A stretch of DNA of 64,000 bases, taken from contig OX637806.1 of the NCBI GenBank assembly GCA_951802425.1, forward strand, positions 558,001-622,000. Reading direction: 5' to 3'. Shown here one piece after another: positions 10,728-23,884 of this stretch. The stretch comes from Clavaria fumosa (lineage: Eukaryota; Basidiomycota; Agaricomycetes; Agaricales; Clavariaceae). The first letter of the stretch is position 1. Each line of letters starts with the position of its first letter. A program made the translations under genes and the position numbers. The notes under the pieces are model-generated. The model ran no database searches and was not told where the DNA came from. It saw only the letters and a list, made by a program, of their open reading frames with translations.

Positions 10728-13700
10728 ATGTCTAGCCACTCATCTTCATATCCAAGCTCACGCGCAACCCTACCAGCAAGCACGTACTTCGAGGGCGACG
10801 AGGAATTCGACGAGGAATTCGACGACTCAGACTCGGATGCAGCTGAAGTGGAAGCCACTCTGAATACCATAGAAAATCAGTTCAACCATGCCGAGGACAG
10901 TCTTGCGCAATGGTCACGCAATCCTGCAACGTACACCCCCTTGTACTTACTCCGCCAGCCTTCCTTGAGCATCATCTCTGAGCGTACTGAGAACCCTTCT
11001 CGTCCGACTTCTCACTCCTTTTCGGCGACGAGGCCTCCTAATCCAACCCCAGATGCTCTCAGACGTTCTACTCAATCCGCCGGCTCTCCCTCTTTGCATT
11101 CTCGTGCGTCTACTGACCCCGTCAACAGGCCAGCCTCGCGACGTGCCGGCGAACTCATCGCATTCTTCGAAGATAAATCCGCCGTAGTTGGTCACGATGT
11201 GGCCACGGGTCATCCTCGTGTGGCCTCTGCACCCGGTACCGGCCTCTCAAGCTCATCTGCCCCGCAATTGGCGCACGTTGGTGCTACCGGAGCGCAAATA
11301 TCGAGGCCTTCCTCCCCGACGAGGAGCAGGTCTTCAGTCTCTTCGTCCAATTCTGCTTCTGTTTCTATCAGTTCGCTTCTGAGTCCTCCCGCTCTAAGGG
11401 CTCTGACCGCTGTATCTGGAGAGACAAAGGGTTATACGACGGATACCGGCAGATCGTTTACGTCTGGTTATACAAGTGGCATGGACACAAGAGGATACTC
11501 CAGCGATACTCGAGGATACACAACGGACACAAGGACTTTTACTGGCACTGATACCAGAACATTCACCGCTACTGACACAAGAGATTACGGCACACGCTCC
11601 GACTCACGTTCACTGACTTATAATACTGAGGGACGCACCTCAGCAACTGGTGGCTACACCAGTGCGACCGATACGTTTACTGATACGAACACAAGTTATA
11701 CTCCTGCCCCAATGCCCATGGCGTCTTCCCTGCGTCGTACGGCCCCACTCAGCGCGCGATCGCCGATCACATCCGTGCGGAACATCGTCGCGGCGTGGAA
11801 GGAGAAGACTCCCACCGCAAAATCGATTGGGTCTGTGGGTAGCGAGGCCAGTGCTGGAGCAGGAGACGGGGCAGGAAGAATGCTGAGCATCAGAAGAAGG
11901 AGCGCGAAAAACGGATCACGGAGAAGCGACAAGTCTTCAACGGCCACGAGGAGCACAGGAGGCCCAAGTGAGGTCGGATTTGACGTTGATGATTTGAAGG
12001 AATATGCCAAGGGCAACCGTGAGGTTCGCTTTCCTTCTCTCTGCTTTCGACAGCACTATTTTGCAAACTGAATGTGTCTCCTTCGGATAGCCCATTCGGA
12101 TCGGGTTTCTTTGGTACCTCAACGTGCATGCACTGCCTCCTTATCGTTGGCAGCGCTGTCAAGCCTTGCTCTATCCCAACATGATCGTTCTCTCTTGGAT
12201 CGCCCCTGGTGGGGGTCGTGGCGTTGTCACTTTGGATTTGTTGAACTGCAACGAGGTGCGCAGCGTTCCCAGTCCTGGACATCCTAGTGCACGAGAGGAC
12301 ATCGGGACGATCGCGGCACTAGAAATGGACTCTCAAGAGGGTGGAACTAGACTGATGGAAGTGCTCTGTCCGTTCCAACTCTTATACGCGGATGGTGTTG
12401 AGAGGCTGGCAGCAGAGAGTGCTCGAGAGAGGGTTCGATGGGTCAGCGCGATCTGGTAAATCTTCTTTCCGCTTTTTTCTTCGCCAAGGCTACCAACAAC
12501 TGATCATGTGCACTTTTCAGGGAGGCGCTGGACAGGAGCGTGACACTCGATGATCGGTCTATCACGCGTTCACCGACAGGCTCGATCCGGACGATTCGGT
12601 CCATCGACAGTGCAAGCAGCGCCCGCTCCGGTTCTGGCTCAGCGTCGACCGTGTTCGTACCGCCGCTGGAGAGCATACCTGACTTGTCCGATCTGCGTTC
12701 GCTCTCTGGGACGAGTGATGTAACTCGACCTCACACACGCGCTGCTACGACGACTGATGACACTACATATCTTTATCCGCCATACATGGGTGATGCGCGG
12801 GCCATCCTGCCGAGTAGGAGTGATAGCCTACGCAAGTCGACATCATTGGACGATCTGCAAGGAGAATATAAGCGTAAGCGGCCTACGAGCCTCAGGTGAG
12901 TGCCTCTTTACCCCCCTTTGCTCAAAGCAGTCCTGACAATTTTGGCATCGTCCCAGTTCGGGTAGTGGTTCCGATGCCGCTTTCTTTTCTGCTGGCTCTG
13001 GGGAGAGGAGTTCCTTCCACTCCCTCACGTCCCTTACTTTGGAGAAGAGCAGGACGAGGACTGGCCCCACTACAACTGTCACAGAGACCCTGACCAATAC
13101 AGAGACGTTCACGCCGACCCGGACAACGACATACACTGGCACCGAATCATTTCTCACGAGTGTAGGGACGTACACGGAGCCGGGTAGCATCGATATGGGG
13201 TCCGCCACGTTCGTTGCATCGGCATCGACAGTCTCACGCCCTCGCTCTATGTCCACCGGTGCTCGTACCGACTCAGACACGACGTATAGCAGCGCCTCGT
13301 CGTCCGCGCGCTTAACTAATGGTTCGCCCTATTCCGGGTCGCGGTCGATGACTTACACGGGCACAGCTTCTGGTGCTTCTGATACCGTTTCGGCGAGCAT
13401 GACGTCCAGCCGACGAAGCGAGGATACTCTCACTGGGCTTACGGCGTCTATGGAGCCAAGCACGCTGCTCTCCACCTCCACTGTGTCGTATGGGAGCACA
13501 CCGTCTGCGACTTCTTACGAGCTAAGCGCATCTTTCTCAACCCTCAGAGACCCGCGAGAAAGGCCCGCATCCTCCGCTTCGTACAGCACTACTGAGAGCT
13601 CAGTATCGGGAAGCGCCGTGTCTGGTAGTTCTTTGTCGAGGACGAGGGAAGTGAGGCGTCGCACTGCCCGTCCGAGGTCGAGGAGTTTTTCCACATCGGC

Positions 13701-16700
13701 TGGAGTGACGTCGTCTGAGACCCAGCTAACGCCATCCGGCAGCGAGACGGGGGCTTCTCTAGAGACGTATACTCCTGAAAGTGGTAGTGCCTATGATGTC
13801 TGTGAGACTTCTTCGCTCTCTGGCCTGACGACACCGTCTTGGACCAGCACCACGAGCTCCGGCACCCCCATTCCTCCTTCATCGTCAGTCTCGGCTGTGT
13901 CTCGGACGCCGAGTGAGCTGTACGTGTCTGCCAGCTCTGGGAGCGAGGGTTACTTGACGCCGAAAGCCCCCTCCTCGGTGTCATCTTACCACTCAGCCCC
14001 GCTCATGCCCTCTGACTCGGAGTACGACACAGCTGACGACTATGTCAAAGTCCAGAGGCCTGTCTCGGAAGCGGCATCTAGCTATAGGACTGCAGAAGTC
14101 TGTCCCAGCGAACCTGACACTATTCCTTCCGAACTTTCTACGCCTCACCCTCCTCCGACTGACCTCGAGCCGGAGGCAGATGTAAGCATCAGAACAACTC
14201 CTGTCATGTCTGCTTCCTCTGAGATGGAGCTGGATGACGTGGCGCTTATCCCGCTGCCGCCTTCAACCGTTGCATCATCTGCCTCCCCCTCTGTGTCTCT
14301 ACCGGCTCAGTCCCCGTCAGGTTCGCCTGTGGCCCCGTCATCAATCCACCCCTCGACGTCCTCGTCCTCTGTTCTGCCTCGAATGTCTGCGAGTTCATCC
14401 TCGGCACGGCCTGCCACTCCCTCTCTACCACCGTCGAGTCCGTCCTCTGCGCTTCCATCTCTCCCCATGTCTGCCGCTGGGCCTCCCTCTGGGCCTCTGT
14501 CGCCTGTTCCGTCGAGCGTCCCTTCAAGCCCTCCGTCTGTGGCGCATGTTCCCCCTGTCGTGCTGTTAGATAGTCACCCGTCCACTGTTATATCCTCGCC
14601 GCCCTCTGTATCTGAGTCTGCTCTCCCGTCCCCATCTCAGTCACCCCACCCAGTGACGGCGTCTCCCGCCTTATCAGGTCGATCAGCCGCCACGTCCACC
14701 CCAGTGATGGTGCAACCTGCTCTCGTATCTACTGTTCCCTCTCCACTCGCGGCACCCTCAAGCATCTCGGGAGTCACATCCGCTACACCCTCCGCCCGAC
14801 CTTCCCCGCCCACCGAACAGACACCGTCAACGTTCGAGTTCAGTGACGAGAGCCCGCCCTCCCTTGCTGGTCCCTCATCAACAGGAATGTCTGATCGTAC
14901 CCCACTACCATCGGTAGTTGCAATTGAATCCGAGAGCACTCCTTTGAGCACCGAATCGTCGATTGCTGTGAGCGCCTCGTCGCCTCCCACGTCACGATCC
15001 CTCCCTCCTGTTTCCATCTATGCATCCTCGACCGACGGCTCCTATGATTCGTCGGTGTTGCGAGCATCGCCGTCACTTATGTCGTTAGACATACAGCAAC
15101 CTCCCGACACCTCGTTTGGAACATCCTTTCTGAGACCGAGCTCCGCAGTCAGCTCTACGATACCCTCTATACCATCTCACAGCAGTGTATCCCTCAGCAC
15201 GTCTTCTCTTCCGGAAGAGCTCCCTTCATTACCGACATCCGGAGTCACTGTAGAGACGCCGTCCTTACCTACGTCCGGAGCCACTTTGTCCAGCCCGTCG
15301 GCCTGGTCGTTAGGCTCATCTACGCCGCAACCGCTTTCGAGGACTCCGAGCAGCGTCTCGAGCTTGAGATCCTCCATATTCGACTCGAGTTCCCTGGTCG
15401 AGATACCTGAGGACATACCTGACATATCTACTACCCCTTCGCTGTTGCACACTGCGCATGCTTCGACTCCGATATCCGTAAGTCACATTTTCTGGTTGCT
15501 TTTATGAATTTGTTCTGAGGCAATATCCAGATACCTCCTCATTTGATCCCATTGCCAGATTCGACACTACCGTCAACACCAACCTCACGATCGATGAGCG
15601 TCAGCCTCAGCACACCTCATGGTGATACTATATCTACTCGTTCGGGTTTGGAAGCTGTTTCTGTCATCTCTCCGCAACGGAGCGAAATCCTCAGCCATGA
15701 CATCAATATGCTCCTGCAGCACCTTCACGGGATTGACCAATCCAGAGGGGCGGAGAACAGGGAGCTTGCAGATCATGTTCGTGCCATACGGAGTGAACTG
15801 GGCGACCTGGCAGATTGGCTTCGCGCTCGTGACATTCCACCTCCCATTCCACCCAAGAAAGACGTGGGTATTGATAGGATCAGTTTTGCATCCTCGGAGC
15901 GACTGGTACCCCGCGCGACGGAGCCCATTCCTTTGTCGCCACCACCATCGGCAGCTCTGGCTCCTGGTTCTCCCAGTTCGATATCATCTGGCATGTCATT
16001 CCTTTCATCGCATCATTCTGATGATTTTTCATTGTTGGAGTCGGAGACATATCCCCTGCCTGCATCCCCACCGTGGGATTCCGAATCAAGTTCACCTTCG
16101 TCTTCTTCTTCAAGTCCGCACTCTATGACATCAACGCGTTCTCTCGAGGAACAAAGCACGCCCACTCCTGCGCAGATTCCCCGCACACCTTTGTTTCCTG
16201 TACCTTTGCTTCCCCTACCTGACACGGCGCATATTCCGTCTGAAGTACCCTCACCAGCTGCTTCCCCTGTCTCATCAGCTGGTACGGTTCGAGCTCGAGC
16301 CGGCCCGTCTCTCGCGGATCTAGGTGGTCTCCTAGGCGCTCTCAGGGATCAAACCCAAGGTTTGCGGAACGGACAGTATGATGTCAACCAAAAGCTCGAC
16401 GATCTCCTGGGCCGACGCATTTCGCCCCCGGATAATGCAGAACTCAATCGCAAGGTGGACCGCCTCGATGATCTGTTGCAAAGGGTGATCCAACAAACGC
16501 AGCCTCGTTCGGGAGAATTCCGAGATACATATTACAGTTCCGAACCTGAGATAGAAGACATTGAAAGTATCCGACGTAGATGGGCTCACCTCATGCCTCA
16601 ACGAGGAGCACAACAACCGCTCCAACCCACACCCGTTCGACCTGGGCCAAGCATCAATGAAATGGTTGCGGATATGCTGGCTGCGGGTCCTCAGGCAACT

Positions 16701-19700
16701 CCTGGAGATGTCGAACAGCCCCCTTTGATCACACCTCTCGTTCATCGGCCTCACGTCCCGGACCACAGAGATAGCATACTCGAGCTATTGCATACCCCAC
16801 CCCGACCACACACCGTCGAACCTGTGGGATTCACTGAGAGAGACCAACCGGCTAGCAGGCCCCCCGCCCCCCCGGGTCAACGAGGGCCAGAAGCAGGGAT
16901 GCCTCAACCGAGAGATCAGGATGCCCTACCAGCAGATCGTCGTCCGCGAAGCACGCTGCCCTTGCCACGACCTGTCATCGTGAGTCCTATGAGATGTCCC
17001 TTGCATTGCAGTGCCTAATCATGATACCAAGGATCGGCTTTACGATGAGGCTGCGTCTGACCGAACATCTTCTGCGCCTCCTCTTCGAGCCGGACGCGGT
17101 ACTCGCAGCCCTCAACGCTGGTACAGGCCACGACCCTCGGTATGTGGCTCCGCACCACCCGCTTATAATGATAAATTGAATCGTCCGTTAGACCGGTGCA
17201 CCTGGTGTTCCGTCCGCTGGATTTGGGGCGGCTCCGGCTCCGGCTCCTGCTCCTGCTCCGGTTCCTGCTGTTCCTCAGTACATGCCCATGCCACCTGGAC
17301 CTGTACGTCTCCAGTTTTTCATATTTAGATTTTTGCTCACTCCGCTTTAGACTGTAGTCGAAGTGCCTCTATTCGAAGCCCTTGCAAACATTCTTAGAGT
17401 ACGGTTCACTCATCAGTGCATGCGAGTTCATTCTTATTTTTATTTTGCAGGAAAATCGTTTGGCTGCTGTGGCTACAGTTGATCAACAGCGTGAACTCAT
17501 GCGCTACATGCGTGGCTTAAATGAATGGCTAGAGAGAGATGTTCATGATCGACAAGCAGAACTGAGAGGGATTTATGCACGGGTTGATCAGTTGCGGAAT
17601 GAACTTGCACACTTCGGCGTTCCCTTCGGTCGTCCGCCAGGCAAGCCTGTCCCTATAGCTTTTTTAGGCTGGTTCTGACATCTAGTTAGACGACGGGTCG
17701 CCCGGAAGCCAGGCCGGCGAGCTGCGGGCCGGCGTTGTTCCTCCCGGACCACCGCCAGTTGTACAGTTCCCCGGCTTCCCTCCAAACTTCCATCCTACTG
17801 GATTTATTCCACCGCAGCCTTTGCCACCCCAAGTGTTTCCAGGTGGCATTCCTGGCGGGGTCATTCCCGGAGTCATTCCGTCGCCAGAGAGTTCTTCCGC
17901 TACAGCTTCGTACAGTCCTGTGATCCCATCGCAACCTCCTGTAATTTGGCCGCACCCACAACATTTCGCAGGTCCACCTCCAGGCTTCCCGACCCCAATG
18001 CCAGCCCAAGTTGCGTCCTTCACAGCTGATCCGCATGCGTTTATACCTCCTCGACCTTCCTCGTCTTCTGGTTCAAGCACTCCAGACCAAATTTTTATTC
18101 CTAGCGGCCCACCGCCGGGTGTACATCCTGGACCTCCAGTCGTCGTAGGTCATGTGCCTCCACCTACAATTTTACCGTCTGCTCCTTTCCCTTCTGCTCA
18201 TGACTCCGATCGCGACAGCGATCGCAGCCAACATGTGCACCATCATCATCACACTGCTGCGCCGAGTCACCCTAGCGTCATGGGCGACCCTGCACGCGAC
18301 CCATCCCTAACACGCCGGGGTGGAGCTGCGGCCTCTGTTCCTTATACAGGAGCAGACATTCCAGGGCAGGCACCGATCACGATCAATATTCCGCCATCCC
18401 AACCTTTCCCAGGCCCCTTTCTGCCCCAGCCTGGTCTTGGTGTGCCCGGCGCTCCTCCACAAACTATAGTTGTCAGAACCGGGTCGCCATCATCGCCATC
18501 GGGGTCACGGAGTCGATCCCGACTCCGCCTGCATCGATCTTCCCGAAGTCGTTCCCGTTCACCCACGACGCCTCAAGTAGTGATTGTTCCACCCACGATA
18601 GAGAGAAGGCGATCAGCGGACCGTGACTCCCGTCGTCGGCGTAGCAGAAGCCGGAGTGAATCCACGGACCGCGCGGGACCTACACAAGTCTTTCTCCCTC
18701 CGGGTGGGCCTGCCCCTGTCGGATTCCCCCAACCCTACCCGACGGGTTTTGCACCAACAGCTGTACCAGCCACTGTAATACATCATCCACAAACAGACGT
18801 CTCCCACTCTCCGACTGCTAGGCCTCCGTCTATCCACATCCACACAGCTCCAACGCAACCTGGTGCACCTATTGTCGTCCCTCCTGGTACTCAGCCAACC
18901 TACGCCATTGCGCCGTCCGGACTATATCCGCACACCGAACGTCCTCACTCTCCTTCACGAAGTGTTAGAGATCACGATCCTAGACATGATCGGCGCCCCC
19001 ACTCGAGAGAACGTGATCCTGGATATCGTCGACGCTCGCGTTCCCCGACAGAACGTGATGCCGGACATGCCCGACGTCCACACTCGACAGAACGTGATGC
19101 CGGACATGCCCGACGTCCACACTCGACAGAACGTGATGCCGGACATGCCCGACGTCCACATTCGAGAGATCGTGAGCCTGGTTATCGTCGATACTCACGA
19201 GATCGTGAGCCTGGTTATCGTCGATACTCACGAGATCGTGATCCTGGTACTCGTCGATGGTTCGGAGGTCGTGAGCCTGGTTATCGTCGATATTCGCGAG
19301 ATCGTGACGGCAGACATCGTCGCTCCAGAGAACGCGATCATCATCGAACGCATTCGTATTCGCCATCAAGGAGAGACCGCCGTCATTCACGAGATCGACA
19401 CCATTCCCCACAGCGATTGGGACGTCGACGCGGGCATGGACACCCCAGCCACTATTCCTCATCAAGCAGTCGAAGCAGAAGACACAGCCCGGATCGACAC
19501 TCCCATCACCCTCCCCAGATCGTCGTTACTCCCGGGTCTGCTCCGCATCCATCAGCTATCGCCTTTCCCACCGGTCTAACGCCGTCGCACACGGGAACGC
19601 CCCACACTCATGTAGTCACAGTTCCTCCCGCCAGCACACACCCATACCCATCCTCGCCTTCTGCAGCACCTGCATTCATAACACCAACGCCTCATCCAGG

Positions 19701-22241
19701 TAGAGAAACCTTTTACTATTTGTGTCCACAACTAATGCTTATTTAGGTGCCGTTTCACATAGGCCACCGACAGTCCTCCCCACTCCTACAGAGTATGAAG
19801 GGGATGAACCCGATGTTCATCGTCCTCATGGCAGAACACCGTCGCATGTCCCCTCAACCCTACACAGACCTGAGTTCGACGAAAGAGATGCTCATCGAAC
19901 TCCTGGCAGAACACCGTCGCATCTTCCCTCAGCTCTGCATCGACCTGAGTCCGACGAAAGAGATGCTCCTGATCATCCTCTTGGCGGGACGCCGTCGCAT
20001 GTTCCTTCAGCCCTGCACCGACCTGAGTTCGGCGAAAGGGATGGTGATGTTTGGTTGCCCGTCGCCCCTGGCGAAGTCGGCAGGGACACTCATGGTCGGC
20101 GACCCGTTGCCGCTGATGACAGACTCGGTGCTGATCGCCAGCCCCGACGACCCGTCACAGCTGTCCCTGACTTTGATGAAAGGGACGCAACCGAACCCCA
20201 TCTTGAGAGACCAGCTGGTGCCCCTAGGAGAAGAGCCACGGTGCACCCAGAGGAGGAGGAAGGCCTTGAAGCAAGGCCACATCCTTCTACTATCGTGCGA
20301 GTTCCTGCTCCCACTCATGTGCCAAGCGATTTCGACCATGAGGATGAGCATGAACGTCGAGCGCGCCTCGCAGATGCCGAAGGGCAACTATCCGATGTCG
20401 TGCAGCATGCGGTTGAGGGTGAGGAAAGCCGGGAGCGACATTTCCGTGACAGCGAAGGAGAAAGAGATCGGATTTTCGCGGAGAACGAGGCACGGAGAAA
20501 CGCAGAAGCAGCTCAGCGCACCAACGCTATTTGGGGGGAGTTCGAGCGCCGGCTTGCTGAAGCAACGTCTGCCCACATTCCCCCACGAACCGAACCTCCT
20601 CATGCTGAGGAACCTGCCCCTGACCATATTCCGGATCGGGCGCCTCACGGTGATGCCGTCCCGGACATCCAACTCGCTTTACCCGAAGATCCCACCGCAG
20701 CCATTGAAGCTATTCGTAATGCGGCTTATGAGGCTGCGTCGCAACAGCACGAAGATTTCTTAAACCTCTTGCAGAACATGAGGGATGAGATGGCCGCAGA
20801 AAGAGAGAGGGCTCAGGCCGACCGCGAGCGACTCCTCGAGGAAGAAGCAGCTGAGCGAGCCATCATCAATGAGGCACGCGAAGCGAGAATTCATGCTTTA
20901 GAAGAAGAGTTGGCGGCAGTGAAGGCCGAACTAGAAGATGAGCGACAGCAACGAATCACCGATGAAGCAGAGAGGAGGGAGAGAGAACGAACTGAGATGC
21001 TGGAGAGAGATGAAGCTGTGCGAAACCAATTGGTTGACATTACGAACTTGCTCCAAGACCAGCGCGAGGACTGCATCAGGAAGCGGGAAGTTTCAGACGA
21101 ACGCTGGGCGGAACGGCAAGCAAGAAACGAGCGCAAGGACGCTCAAAGTCAAGAAGTTCATGACATAGTTGCGAAAATTTTAGACGATCGTGAAGCCGAT
21201 AGGATAAGGGCCGATGAAGAGCGTCTTCTCGCCGAGAGCAAACCTGGTTAGTCACTCCCTTTCTCACCGTCGCAGGCACTAAACCACTTCACAGGCGTAG
21301 ATAGAGTCCTTGAGGAGCTTGCAAGACACAATGCCGAGCAAAGGGAACTCCTCAATTCTCTCGCTGACGGTATGACCCGTTCTCACGCGTTTGATACTCG
21401 TTCATATTTTGGGACAGGCTGGCGTGCTGATAGTAATCGACAACACGCGGAGACAATTGAAGCCGTCCGCGCTACTGCACAAGAACAAGTCCCATTCAAT
21501 GTTCAAGGGGTCAGTGAAGCATATCACTTGTTTGATTTCAAGCTGACTATTCCCCAGTATCTCCACGAATTTAGCAAAGCTCTCTCAGATGAAGTCCGTA
21601 TGCTTCTTGACGAGGTCGGCAAATTGAGAGATGAGAGAAGGAGCCTGCAATAGTCAGTACAACATTCATGCGCCTGGTTTCAATATTCAACTAACTTTCT
21701 TTGATAGCGAACTTGGGTGCTTGTTGACTATGAGGGCCAAGTATGCCCCCGGAGGAGAGTTCGATCCTGACTGGTGAGGATTCTTCAACTACTAGCCTCA
21801 GAGATAATGTCTTAATAATGGCCGACGCAGGAAACCGCCGGCACCCGGACCTCCTCCAGGGCCTGATGGACCCCCACCGGCTCCGCCTGGGGAAGAGCTG
21901 CCACCAGCCCCCAAACCTGGGTCCGGGTGGCGCCCGATCACCAAAGGTCGCAAAAAGAAGAAGCAGGAAGCGGCGCCTGTGCCTGTGCCTGTGCCGTCCG
22001 TTGCCGTCCCACCCCCCGACCTGAGACAGCAGGTCGCTGGCTCATGGCCGACCTGGCTACGTCAGCTTTCCCGTTCTATAATGTGTGCGAGCACCGCTGA
22101 TTCTGAGATTTTGCAGCCGATCCCGCCTACGCACCCACCCCGCCTTCAGTCTCAGTCGAACCTACACTTCTCGCTCCTCCACAAGGCAGCCCTGGTCTCT
22201 TTGGACCGCGATCGCCGAGGGACTCATTCATCCATGGGTGA
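10728..22241 (+). CDS. Giant PH-domain, low-complexity and coiled-coil protein
   Basis: Exons 10728-12023, 12091-12455, 12521-12895, 12957-15477, 15531-16979, 17032-17139, 17192-17302, 17351-17398, 17451-17640, 17690-19699, 19747-21246, 21295-21369, 21418-21509, 21558-21652, 21708-21773, 21831-22060 and 22117-22241 total 10,656 nt, or 3,551 residues, with every phase consistent. Layout: a Ser-rich acidic N-terminus with GYTTDTR/TFTGTDTR-type repeats (~230-310); a PH-like domain (~430-560: PIRIGFLWYLNVHALPPYRW, VVTLDLLNCNEVRSV, ARERVRWVSAIWEALDR); ~1,300 residues of Ser/Thr/Pro; short amphipathic segments (KLDDLLGRR, NRKVDRLDDLLQRV); a Pro/Gly-rich region; an Arg/Ser/His tract with tandem RDREPGYRRYS and TERDAGHARRPHS units; a HRPEFDERDA-type repeat; then a ~350-residue Glu/Arg coiled coil and a Pro-rich tail ending in SPRDSFIHG. 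One intron (17641-17689) is GC-AG. Probably a cortical or membrane-associated scaffold. The role is inference only. Confidence 0.75.
19048..19300 (+). repeat. In-frame coding tandem repeats, 39-bp and 33-bp units
   Basis: Three near-perfect 39-bp units from 19048 encode TERDAGHARRPHS. They run into about four 33-bp units encoding variants of DREPGYRRYSR. All are multiples of three and keep the frame of the giant PH protein. The repeats also keep a second frame open, producing a spurious 239-codon ORF. Confidence 0.85.
19800..20040 (+). repeat. In-frame ~66-bp coding repeats
   Basis: About three degenerate units encode GRTPSH(V/L)PS(T/A)LHRPE followed by (F/S)DERDA. They lie in exon 11 of the giant PH gene, just before the coiled-coil segment. 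Confidence 0.7.
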
Positions 22242-22486
22242 CTCGTATAATCTCACTAGAATCCAGATGTTAGATAATTTCTCCTCCGTTTTATTTTGCT
22301 CTCATATCTTGAACGACGTTGGATCTTACAAATGAAGTGCTCTATGAGTTCTTGTGTATTGTTTATCTAGTAATGATAATGACAGCAATGATTTCTTTCC
22401 AGTATGGCTCTTAGGAAATCGCCTCTTGTTGCATCTACAATCCTTCCTTTCATTGGTTCACAGTCACGAGCCTTCACAGAAAAGCT

Positions 22487-23763
22487 ATGACCGCCTCGCC
22501 AAACTTCAATGAAGAATTTCAGTCCGCAAGCGCTGGTTTGCTTTCGTCTGGCCTCGTCAGTTCGTCTTGCCTGAGAATCGTATTTCTGTCCCTCCCTAGT
22601 GCTTTTAGGCAAGCTCGAAGCCGCACAAACCTCGCCGTCCGTTGCGCCAGACGTGTTTCGATCTTTCTCACTGGAACTCGTGACGCTCAGTAAGTTGTTG
22701 GCCCGCGCGACGGGGGCTCTGCCAAGTTATGATCAGCGTCAGGCCGAGCTGGTAGGTAGTCTGAGGCAAACCAGTCGAAACCGTAATGCTTCCTTAACTC
22801 TCTCTGTTCTGCTGGGACAGCAACTCAGACGACTAGAAGCCGTACTCGAAAAGCTGCGCATTGCCTCGTCCATCTCGAAACCAAAATTCACTTTCAAGAA
22901 GAAGGAAAAGGCGTTGACAGTAAATGCGCCGCCTCCACCGCCGTTGCCTTTTCCCGCGGATCTCTCGGATCCGACTAACCAACGCGCAACGCAGCCTGCC
23001 GCCAGCGATCCGGCGATCTCGGGACGCAAGAGCACATACGTTGACTGGGACTCTCTACGATCCGAGTCGTCCACTGTCTTGACTATATCTCATCTTGACT
23101 CGTGTATCGTAAACCTACTACGCCTGCCTCCTCCCAAAAGTCGAGACGAGCATTTCCAGGCAACTGCAGTTACTCTTTCGGCCGCCCACGTCCATGATCT
23201 GTCCAATACCGTGCTGCTGCTGCCTCCTATCGAAGGCAGCATCTTGTTGCGCAACTTGTGTAGATGCGTCGTGCTCGTCGCGCGGTGTCGTCAGGTATAG
23301 GAAATGGTTTACCAACCCCTCCGCTTTCCCAACCCTCGCGACTCATGTTCTTTGAAATGTTTTTAACCCCCAGTTTCGCATCCATGATTCGAGCAAAGTC
23401 GACCTATATCTTTCAGTCCAATCACATCCGATAATCGAACGCTGCTCAGAAATCCGCTTCGCGGGATGTCGTGGCTTCACAAATGCCGATACGGAGTCCA
23501 TCGCATGGCCCTTATCAGAGGTATGAAAGCGGATCCCCTCATTTGTGTCAATCGTTTCTGACGCTGATCGCAAACTTCTCGTCCTTCAGAGCGGCCTTGA
23601 TCATGGGTTTGACATCCAAGATTTCTCCCATGTACGAGCGACGCCATCACCGAACTGGTCGAGGATACCTCCAGACGCACTCATCCAAAGCTGGCCAATG
23701 AATCGTTCGTCTGAGCCACAGGAATTGGAGGATGAGCTTTCGCGATTATTACCCCCGCCCTGA
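22487..23763 (+). CDS. TBCC: Tubulin-binding cofactor C (tubulin folding)
   Basis: Exons 22487-22559, 22609-22751, 22821-23294, 23374-23520 and 23590-23763 give 336 residues, the usual cofactor C length. The N-terminal helical domain includes SFSLELVTLSKLLARATGAL and SYDQRQAELQLRRLEAVLEK. A Pro-rich linker follows (PPPPPLPFPADL). The C-terminal TBCC beta-helix contains LLPPIEGSILLRNLCRCVVL, then CRQFRIHDSSKVDLYL with the Gln-x-Arg motif used as arginine finger on tubulin GTP, then HPIIERCSEIRFA. It acts in the cytosol with cofactors D and E to release folded alpha/beta tubulin dimers. The first intron has a GTTCGT donor, a form that recurs in this window. It starts only 245 bp after the PH gene stop on the same strand. 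Confidence 0.9.
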
Positions 23764-23884
23764 CAACCAACCTGTTTCGCTGTGCAGTAATATACGACTC
23801 GGAAAGAAAAGGATAAGATTTGTTACTTACAGTGATAATGAAGAAATTCGTCTATGTACGAGAAGTGAAGTTGGGAGGAGACAC

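Noticed and set aside
13589..13984. Minus-strand ORF of 131 codons
   Set aside because: Antisense of Ser/Thr-rich coding sequence, which rarely makes stops on the opposite strand.
18863..19579. 239-codon plus-strand ORF with MPDMPDVHTRQNV-type repeats
   Set aside because: It is the alternate frame of the 39/33-bp coding repeats inside exon 10 of the giant PH gene. Only the other frame joins flanking exons in phase.
19747..20763. 338-codon plus-strand ORF
   Set aside because: Shadow frame of exon 11. The chosen frame runs into a long Glu/Arg coiled coil and splices to the next exons in phase.
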